Shown here in pieces: positions 57,085-64,000 of a stretch of 64,000 bases of DNA (positions are counted from its first letter, which is position 1; every line of letters begins with the position of its first letter). Position numbers and translations under genes: made by a program. The stretch covers positions 1 through 64,000 of the forward strand of contig MU400509.1 in the NCBI GenBank assembly GCA_022578965.1, given 5' to 3'. The notes beneath the pieces were generated by a model, which saw nothing but the letters and a program-made list of their open reading frames with translations, was not told where the DNA came from and searched no databases. This stretch comes from Xylaria sp. FL1777. Taxonomy: Eukaryota; Ascomycota; Sordariomycetes; Xylariales; Xylariaceae.

Positions 57085-59049
57085 ATGCAACTTAGTCCAT
57101 TACAGTCGCGTCTGGCCGCCTCCGTGATAGCCTCGTTTCTTGTCATCGTTCTATATCTCTCCCTCTTCGCTCCGCAATTCGCTTTTGCCGCCGACTTGGC
57201 CCAGATTCCGAACACCCTCGACCAAGATGGCCCTTTCTACGATTTCGAGGACACCACAGAGTCCTCTGACGTTCGAGGACCTTCATACGAGCCTGGTTTC
57301 TCCTTGTTCGACCGCGGTATTATTGGGAGGGTTTCGGACGGGGCTGCCTCTCTCGATGCCGATACCCCTACGAAGAGCAACATCGACCCCGGGAATACAA
57401 TTGCATATGTTTTCGAAGTAGCTTCGGTCTCTGGTAGATCGGCGCAAGAGCCTAACACGCCCTATGAACTTCGGAGGAGCTTGAATGGGTCACAAGAGCT
57501 CGCTGAAGGCGATGAAAATGACGAATTGGGCTCCCACTCGGAACTAGTCCGACGACAGACGCCATCCAAGACACTCTATATATCAGTAAATACTTGCAAC
57601 CAGCCTGGTCGCATTTCGCCCGACCAGACCACCATGGATCCTCCGCAGTTGACGTTGTTCGTGTCTACGTCAAGTGAGAACACTTCGCCCGGACCGGGGA
57701 GGGACCAGGCCACCCAGAAAACCATAGTCTTTGACGAAGGGGCAGTAATGTACAATACCTCGCTCAATAGCGATGTATATTTTAGCGTATCAGCCCCACA
57801 AGTCTCGGACAAGTACTTCACCACTACATTACCATACAATTACGAAGTGGCCGTCTCTCTTGACGGATACTACCATTCGTACGATAGTGAATCACAGCCA
57901 AATTTGTACTGGGTTGATTCCGACGCCGCCTCCTCCTTGCTGACGACACGAAACCTAACTAGTCACCCAGATCAGGTAATATCTACGCCTCCTTATGTAG
58001 TGTTTGTCCAAAACACAGAAAACCTGGATATCAACGGCATACGCAAATCATATTGTGGCTTGAGTAGCTGGGCACAAATCCGACCGCTACAAAATGGGGG
58101 TAGTCAAGCAACGGTGGGCTTAAGGCAAGGCGGGGAAAATAACTTGACAACACAAGAGTTCTATATTACCGGGTTGAACGCCAGCACCAACTATTCAGGG
58201 ATAGTAGCTCTAAATACGAGCTTGTCCCTTCAAAAGAGACAGGAGGGCAGCTCTGGAGGTGGTGCAATCGTGTACAACAGTGTCAACTTCAGCACGAAGC
58301 CTAGTAAGTTTTTCCTAGCGGGTAGATTACATACGACTATGCTTACACCAGTCTTAGATGGAGCCTGTACATTTATCTTTAATTTGACCGTTTGCACGGA
58401 GACGCGGTACGCTGTACCCGGTAATCCAGAAAAGTTTCCGAATGGAACAGTTCTCGCCGCCTTTTATGACAACTACACACGAACCATGTGGGATAACTTT
58501 GAAAAAGTCTTGCAGCAAACCCCCTGTGAGGCACCGCCGACTCAGAGGTACTCCCTCGTCCGGAATTGTGATAACTGCACGCAAGCATACAAAGACTGGC
58601 TCTGCTCGGTCGCCATACCGCGGTGCGAGGACTTCTCTTCGCCAGATCAAGATTACCTTCAGATGCGCAATATTAACGCACCGTTTCCCAATGGCACTTT
58701 TGTCAACCAGACCATCAGGGACCAGTTCGGCCAATTTAAGGCCTTCAGCTCGTCTAGAAATGTAGAGATTGACACAACCATCGAACCTGGACCCTACAAG
58801 GAGGTACTACCCTGTGACTATCTCTGCTATGAGCTTGTCAAGAGTTGCCCCGCATCTATGGGATTCTCATGTCCATTGCCGAGTTCGAAATTTGGCTTCA
58901 ATACAAGCTATGCGACCCCGAACAACAATGAGGAGCTTTCTTGTAACTACCCTGGGTCGGCGCACTATCCCAGTGCTGCTACTGCGGTGGCGACATCTTG
59001 GGCGATCATAGCAATTCTCATAATTGCACAGCTGCTTTTGGTATTGTGA
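57085..59049 (+). CDS. MID1: MID1-type stretch-activated calcium channel component, about 638-654 aa
   Basis: Mid1 is the regulatory subunit of the Cch1-Mid1 high-affinity calcium channel of the plasma membrane. The ATG at 57085 opens a 654-codon frame. An N-terminal hydrophobic segment (ASVIASFLVIVLYLSLFAPQFAFA, about residues 12-35) acts as signal or anchor. Many N-glycosylation sequons follow, then a Cys-rich C-terminal region (CDNCTQAYKDWLCSVAIPRC; LPCDYLCYELVKSCPASMGFSC) and a hydrophobic tail (TSWAIIAILIIAQLLLVL), all typical. A 48-nt segment at 58304-58351 begins GTAAGT and ends ACACCAG and looks like an intron. Removing it turns TKPSKFFL...TPVLDGAC into TKP|ILDGAC without a frame change. 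With the intron spliced the protein is 638 aa. Confidence 0.94.
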   Translation: MQLSPLQSRLAASVIASFLVIVLYLSLFAPQFAFAADLAQIPNTLDQDGPFYDFEDTTESSDVRGPSYEPGFSLFDRGIIGRVSDGAASLDADTPTKSNIDPGNTIAYVFEVASVSGRSAQEPNTPYELRRSLNGSQELAEGDENDELGSHSELVRRQTPSKTLYISVNTCNQPGRISPDQTTMDPPQLTLFVSTSSENTSPGPGRDQATQKTIVFDEGAVMYNTSLNSDVYFSVSAPQVSDKYFTTTLPYNYEVAVSLDGYYHSYDSESQPNLYWVDSDAASSLLTTRNLTSHPDQVISTPPYVVFVQNTENLDINGIRKSYCGLSSWAQIRPLQNGGSQATVGLRQGGENNLTTQEFYITGLNASTNYSGIVALNTSLSLQKRQEGSSGGGAIVYNSVNFSTKPSKFFLAGRLHTTMLTPVLDGACTFIFNLTVCTETRYAVPGNPEKFPNGTVLAAFYDNYTRTMWDNFEKVLQQTPCEAPPTQRYSLVRNCDNCTQAYKDWLCSVAIPRCEDFSSPDQDYLQMRNINAPFPNGTFVNQTIRDQFGQFKAFSSSRNVEIDTTIEPGPYKEVLPCDYLCYELVKSCPASMGFSCPLPSSKFGFNTSYATPNNNEELSCNYPGSAHYPSAATAVATSWAIIAILIIAQLLLVL

Positions 59050-59749
59050 GTTCCTCTGAAAGAAAGCGGAAGGGATGGCAAAGTTAGGGATAATCTTCCG
59101 GGGAACGCGATTAGAGATATTTGCATGAAGGCGTCGAGGTTTGGGTTTCTAAATGTGTGACTGTCTTTTGGGCTTAGAACAACAGGTAAAGCGAAAGGGC
59201 ACCACATGGAAAGATGCAGGGCATTGGCATAGGCGTTTTTGGGGGGTTTAATTTTAGGTCTATGATAGGAGAGCTCTATGTAAGCCCTCTGATGAATCAA
59301 GCTTGCTTAATGGCAGATTTCCCTAATGCGAATTATATATATCAAGTCTTGTGTAGGGCGCAAACTCGAGTCTGGCTTCTCGTCTTTCGCAGGTATGTTC
59401 TGCACAACGCCTCCTTAGTACTGGACTGCCGCAATTCATATCACAGCTGATATTAGCCTCAGTGTGTCCTTGACTCGGCGATAACACCCCAGCAAGCTTG
59501 TTTAGCTTGGTAGATTTGTCGAGCTTCCTGCCATCCCCAGCATGTAATAGTAAGAGGGACAAGCCGAATCAGAAGCGCCGCTATTCTTCATAAACCATTG
59601 GTGCCCTCCCTGGTCCGAAGCTATTATACCGGGCATTGTCGTCGTGAACATAACAACCCCGCATTGGCACAGTCTCTCGGCGCATCTTGTCTCGTCTCGT
59701 CTCGTCTCGTCTCGTCACGGATCTTTCTTCACATTTCATAGTGTTACCA
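59050..59749. other. intergenic between convergent genes
   Basis: 3' flanks of MID1 and the small mitochondrial protein gene. (TCTCG)6 lies at 59687-59716. No gene is seen. Confidence 0.55.
59687..59716. repeat. (TCTCG)n pentanucleotide repeat
   Basis: About six perfect CTCGT/TCTCG units immediately 3' of the mitochondrial protein gene. Confidence 0.9.
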
Positions 59750-60344
59750 TCACTGCTTCTTCTGCGTCTTCACTTGCTCGAGCGCTTCTATCCTTGCCTC
59801 GAGGTCGGATATGATGGCTGTGTACCGTAGAAGATTTCCAATTAGCGATTTGGTCCAATTGTATTGTGGGGTGAGTTTTGGAAGGACTGGACTGGACTTA
59901 TTTGAAGGGGGGGAGAGAAAGTAAAAAAGGAAAGCTGGAGAGGACGCACCCTGCATCTCGGCCCGCATCTCGTCCTGCTCTAATCGCACCCAGAAGTAGT
60001 ACGCCAGCTGATATGTGAAGATGGCCATGAGAAAGACCTTGGCGATGGGGCGGCCGAAGGTCTTGTAGAAAGTCTTGTGCTGTTGGCGGGAAAAAGGCGG
60101 AATGTTAGTTATTTTCTCCCCTTTAGTTTTGTGACCTTTTCCTCTTTATTCTTCGATGGACGTAGCTTGCGCTTGGTGGTCTTACGTTGAGAGATCCTGT
60201 TGGTCTGGGCTCGTTGGGTGCTTGCGTTGATGCGAAGCGTACTCGTGAGAGCTGTACAGCGGTGCGGGATCGTGGAATTAGTTGGGTGGACGGTGTTAGG
60301 TTGCGCAAGAGCGCTAATATCCGACCTGTAGATTTGGCGATCAT
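59750..60344 (-). CDS. small mitochondrial membrane protein with one TM segment and coiled coil, 118 aa
   Basis: Three exons: 60344-60186, 60079-59950, 59817-59750 (357 nt; donors GTAAGA and GTGCGT, acceptors AACAG and CACAG). The N-terminus MIAKSTGRILALLRNL...SRVRFAST is rich in Arg/Ser, free of acidic residues in its first ~40 positions, and looks like a mitochondrial presequence with an RFAS|TQ-type cleavage site. Then HKTFYKTFGRPIAKVFLMAIFTYQLAYYFWVRLEQDEMRAEM provides one membrane helix, and IISDLEARIEALEQVK a short coiled coil. The layout resembles small inner-membrane assembly factors, but I do not recognise the family and give no specific role. The gene is too finely split to be seen from ORFs alone. 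Confidence 0.85.
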
Positions 60345-61262
60345 TGTGAAAGGTGTGATATTCTGGTTGTTGATATTCTGGTGAAGTTGTCATTTTTGAG
60401 AGCATCTAGCTCACAGCATCTCTAATCAAGCTTCTAATGATCCCATAGCTCGGAGCTCAAGCAGCATCAAAAAGTGTGGCTCAAAACCTCAGCGGGGTTG
60501 TGGCTTCGTCCGTTAAATTGGTACGGAAGAGTCCACGCGATGCCGAGATGCGACCCGGCGGCGAGAACTAGTGTAGAATCGGCAGGTCCCTTGCAGAGCT
60601 TCCCCATGCATAAGGTGCCAAGCTAGTATATTTATAGTTAGGTCGTATACGGAGAGCTTTCCCTAGATTGGCCATGAAAATCCTCTACATTGGGAAGACC
60701 TCTACCCTGGATGAACTAACCCAACTCAGGTAGAACATGGTTGAAATTTGTGGGGATCTCTCTAGTGTAGTGATTTTTTAAGGCTAATCTAGGTACGCAG
60801 GCTATAATATAGACACATGTCATGATCAATCGATCTCGAGTGAACTCATACTGAACGTCGTGGTCATTACTTTTCAACGCCTGCAACCTGTTTTTCTATG
60901 TACACAACCACAATATTTCCCCATATGTGTTGGTTCTGAGTCATAGATCGTGAAGGGATATCTGTTCTCAAAAATCATTGGAACTTCCTTCTCCTTCTCC
61001 TTTTCACTTTACACGCCCATCTTTTATATATTTATATCCAGGTACCTCATCGGCAAGACTTTCGAGATTATCGTCCAATCTAGTTCCCCGTATCTTCCAT
61101 TTCGAGACATTCAACGTCGATCACTCCCGCTTGATTGCATGCTTGCTTCGGCCGTCCAACCTCGAATTTCCCTCTATCAGCAGCCGGTCACGATCCCGTC
61201 GATAGCAACTGATTGACACGACTGCAATTTATCGTCTCCTTCCTCACACCTCTATATACGCA
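60345..61262. promoter_or_regulatory. divergent intergenic region (mitochondrial protein minus / RAMP4 plus)
   Basis: About 0.9 kb between divergent starts, with pyrimidine-rich sequence (TTCTCCTTCTCC) about 250 bp before the RAMP4 ATG. No further gene is seen. Confidence 0.5.
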
Positions 61263-61694
61263 ATGGTACGCAACCGCGGTTACAGACCCTATTATGCAAC
61301 AACGCGCTCAAAATATGCATTCACGGGACCCCTAAGAGCTAACCCTCTCTTTCTCGCCACCAACAGGCCCAGACACTCGAGCAGCGCAGGCGGAACGCCA
61401 AGTTCGTAAAGGAGCAGGACGCACGACGCGGCAAGGCCGAGACAGAGATCAAGAAGCGGAACAAGGACGCCGTGAAGTCGCCCATCTCGCCGTTCTGGCT
61501 CGGTGAGTTCCTCTCTACACTTCACCACTTTGCACCTTGTCCTCTCTTCTGTCTTCCCTCGCCTCTTTCACCAGAACTAGTGATATAGAAACAAGCCGCT
61601 AACATGTGCACCGCTATTCTTCTATCCAGGCATCCTTGGCTTCGTTGTATTCGGTGGCCTGCTCTTCGAGCTCATCTCGCGTATATTCTTCTAA
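61263..61694 (+). CDS. RAMP4/SERP1 (yeast Ysy6) family stress-associated ER protein, 67 aa
   Basis: Three exons: 61263-61265 (the ATG alone), 61367-61502, 61630-61694; 204 nt. Intron 1 is ATG|GTACGC...GCTAACC...CAACAG (101 nt) and intron 2 is G|GTGAGT...ATCCAG (127 nt). The product M|AQTLEQRRRNAKFVKEQDARRG, then KSPISPFWLG|ILGFVVFGGLLFELISRIFF, is a complete RAMP4: a basic cytosolic N-terminus followed by one C-terminal tail-anchor helix. Members associate with the Sec61 translocon and protect membrane proteins during ER stress (family knowledge). No ORF longer than 60 codons reveals it, because the start codon is isolated. Confidence 0.93.
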
Positions 61695-62299
61695 TCGAAT
61701 CCTAAACCCCCTCGGCGGCCTCTATATTATCCGGGTGGAATCCTGATTGAAGGCAGAGAGGTCGGGATGCAATTGGCAACATAAGGTGGACTTCGAGGCC
61801 TGCCATGATATATATCCGGTGGGACGAAGAAGCATGGGCCCTTCTTTGTTGGAGTGATGCAGCACTCGGAGTAATCCACGAGGGATAGATCACAGGTTCA
61901 CTATGCCGGCTGAGCCGTATAAAAGTACATCTCAATCTTGATTTTTGGAGCGGGATACCTTATGTCGAGCAGTCAGCCATGCGAGCAGGTATTAGCTACT
62001 ACTGCTACACCATCGTAGATCGGACATTGTCAAATATTAGGAGCACTTGAAATTTCAAAGGTTCTTGTGGTCCGCAATTTCGGCGTTCTGGATGGAAAAT
62101 ACTCTTCAGACAATTCATTTAGTTGTGTAATGATTAGCTACAGAATGTCCACGTCTAGTCTTCGCTAGACCTTGGATTAACCACCACAAATATCGGCAAT
62201 GCTGGTCCTTATCACTGCTGATTGGGACAGACTACCTGTAAACCGAACGGTGGTATCGAACACCTTTCTCCCAAAACGCCGGTGCCATACTAGTGACTA
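61695..62299. other. intergenic between convergent genes
   Basis: 3' flanks of RAMP4 and the SMAP-like gene. Nothing recognisable is seen. Confidence 0.55.
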
Positions 62300-63785
62300 T
62301 CAAGCTCCAAGCCCTCTCCTATGACTATGCCCTTCCTGCTTCATCTTCATTCCAACATCAAACTGGCGTTCCAAGTCAGACTGCACCTTGGCTATGTCTG
62401 CTTTAGATGACGTCGATGTGATCTGATCGCTATTCGCTACCCCGTTAACCTTCCCGCCTCCTAGAAGTCGTAGGAACTTTTGCTTTCTCTTAGAGTCACC
62501 TTCTAAAGCTGAGACGTTCCACTGCTCCCCGCCGTTAGTGTTGGCTTCACCTTCAGCAATGGGCGTGGGCACGTACTCCTGGGTAGGGTGCTTTTCCTTC
62601 TTTTCCCTTTTTTCCCTTTTTTCCTTCTTTTCTTTCTTCTCCTTCTTCTTCTTGCTCTTCTCTGTAGGCACCTCATTGTCATCCGCTAACTCGATAACTT
62701 CGCTCTCTTCAGAGATTTGCTCCTTTTTATCCTTCTTTTTCTTCTTCTTCTCGTCCTTCTTAATCGTAGGCATGTCAGCCTCGGTGTCGTCATCGCTACT
62801 TTGCTCTACCTTGCGCTTTTTCTTCTTGTCTTTGGGACTCTGGATCTCGTCTTCGGCCTTTGTGTCAACAGCGACGTCTACAGTATCCGTCGATGGTGCC
62901 TCTACTTGGGTCTCTTCAGCCTCGCGCTTGCGTTTTTCAGCTCGCTTCTCTTCTTTCCTCTGGCGCTTCTTCTCCGCCTCGGCTGAGATATGTCGCCCGC
63001 TAGCTGTAATAGATGGCCCAAGCTCCTGCTCCATAATCCGATCTAGAGCCTTGTCCGCTAATTTTGCGTCTTCTCTCTTCTGTTTCTTCTCTGCATGATT
63101 CGTGGTAGAGTGTTCGTCGGTTACCAGCGGTACATCGAGAGGAATGTAATCTTCGGTCTCAAGATCTTGACCCACGTGCCCGATCCCCTTTACTTTTTTC
63201 TTCTCCACGTCTTCTTCCTGCAGAAGTATTAGCGACCTAGAGATTACAATAACGCTGGTTGGGGTACAGTCCATACCTCTTTTAGCTTATCAAGGACATC
63301 AGCTCGAGCTCTAGCTTTCTGCGCCTCAGCCCATAGCTTGCGAGCCTGTATCTCGAGCTTGTCGGCGCGCAGGCGCATACGTTTGCGTCGCCTCTCTTGC
63401 TTGTGAGGTCGGTTGGCGAGTTTCTTCTGCTTGTCCAGGGCCTTGCGTTCTGGGGTCCATTTCGCGGCTCGCTGAACATTCAGTTTTCGAGCTTGCTTGG
63501 CTTCGGATTTGACGTGGCGCTTCTCGCGCCGGAGCTCGGCTCGGACAAGTCGCTGTTCCTGTTGTCTCTTGACCTTTGCCTCTGATTCCGTCAGCGATGA
63601 CAAGGCACGCGATACATGTGGAAATGCTCCCTACCCTTAGCCTCTGCGTCTTTTAGCAGCTTCCCAGCATCCAATTGTTTCCAAGGGCCTTCGTTTTCCA
63701 TTTTGTGATAGTTGACGGGATCACGTTGTTCGAGCACAGGAGTTAATTGATGCCGTAGATACTGTAAAAGAAGCACCCAGAAGGG
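62300..63785 (-). CDS. lysine-rich nucleolar-type protein with SMAP-like C-terminus (5' end unresolved)
   Basis: Three exons are clear: 63761 (possibly extending to 63785) to 63635, 63581-63277, 63217-62300. Introns GTAGGG...ATCAG (53 nt) and GTATGG...TGCAG (59 nt) keep the frame (AEAK|EAKVKRQQEQ; LDKLKE|EEDVEKKK). The N-terminal part YLRHQLTPVLEQRDPVNYHKMENEGPWKQLD looks conserved. A basic region (RRKRMRLRADK) and a very long Lys/Glu stretch (KKKKKKDKKEQ, KKKEKKEKKEKREK) follow, giving strong nuclear/nucleolar targeting potential. The C-terminal end WNVSALEGDSKRKQKFLRLL, then LERQFDVGMKMKQEG, resembles the small-acidic-protein-like (SMAP) domain found in KNOP1 (tentative). The first exon is uncertain: an ATG at 63854 (MTQHK) is a candidate but no clean splice links it. 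Confidence 0.75.
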
Positions 63786-64000
63786 CTATGGTGACCTGTA
63801 GGAACTCAAAATATCAATGGCTGGATTGCCGGCGTAAACTTTATGCTGTGTCATGTGAATGTGGCTGGACGCAATCGAGGTGACCTGGAAAGGGAAAAAA
63901 AAAGTTAAGGACCTGTATTTCTGCCGGTTTAGTCGCGGGGCGCATAAAGGCGGTGAGACTGAGCTGCCAGCAAGCTAGGCTACCTTACCTAGGCAGGTAC
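63786..64000. other. 5' region of the SMAP-like gene
   Basis: Probably contains the first exon, 5' UTR and promoter of the gene at 62300-63785. It ends in TACCTAGGCAGGTAC palindromic words at the window edge. Confidence 0.45.

Noticed and set aside
62538..63098. 186-codon hydrophobic plus-strand ORF (Phe/Ser/Leu-rich, membrane-like)
   Set aside because: It is the antisense of the Lys/Glu-rich coding stretch on the minus strand (AAG/GAG read as CTT/CTC), not a membrane protein.

Overview
The window is nuclear DNA of a filamentous ascomycete (Pezizomycotina, most likely Sordariomycetes; my inference). The evidence is short introns with GT(A/G)NGT donors and CTAAC-type branch points, a HET-domain gene, a Zn2Cys6 regulator, fungal housekeeping genes (LAS1, HID1, MUB1/samB, MID1, ZRG17) and an LTR retrotransposon destroyed by RIP-like C-to-T mutation. 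No tRNA, rRNA or CRISPR array was recognised.

Layout. 1-681 is AT-rich tandem repeat (93-bp units, a 10-bp array, then AGTACT-rich inverted motifs). 682-18173 is gene-poor: it holds one convincing gene (7096-8223) and a complete Ty3/Gypsy-type element (10911-16511) with 221-bp LTRs and a target-site duplication. From 18 kb the window becomes gene-rich: LAS1 (+), a HET-domain gene with a disrupted frame (+), a five-exon MFS transporter (-), a six-exon HID1 homologue (+) and a ZRG17-type zinc transporter (-). 34.2-36.9 kb is a graveyard with an aldo/keto-reductase pseudogene and an SRPK-like kinase pseudogene. Next come a conserved two-TM protein, a small doubtful ORF, a 5.3-kb gap, MUB1/samB (+), a 3.6-kb gap, a class II eIF4E (4EHP-like, +), an EF-hand protein (-), a Zn2Cys6 factor (-), MID1 (+), a small mitochondrial membrane protein (-), RAMP4/SERP1 (+) and a lysine-rich SMAP-like nucleolar protein (-) whose 5' end is unresolved near the window edge.

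The genes form no operon or evident biosynthetic cluster. They are mostly independent housekeeping functions: ribosome biogenesis (LAS1, probably the SMAP protein), secretory pathway and ion homeostasis (HID1, ZRG17, MID1, RAMP4), and translation or proteolysis control (eIF4E, MUB1).

The most unusual signals are: (1) the mutation spectrum of the retrotransposon, in which C after a pyrimidine is essentially eliminated while CpA survives, unlike the classical CpA-directed RIP of Neurospora; (2) mutation edges that fall inside both LTRs; (3) a 9-mer, TACGCAGTA/TACTGCGTA, present 21 times, always outside genes; (4) several atypical introns (two GC-AG introns, two introns directly after the ATG, one 48-nt frame-preserving intron in MID1). 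Exon boundaries were read by eye from splice consensus and protein-family continuity, without alignment or transcript data.
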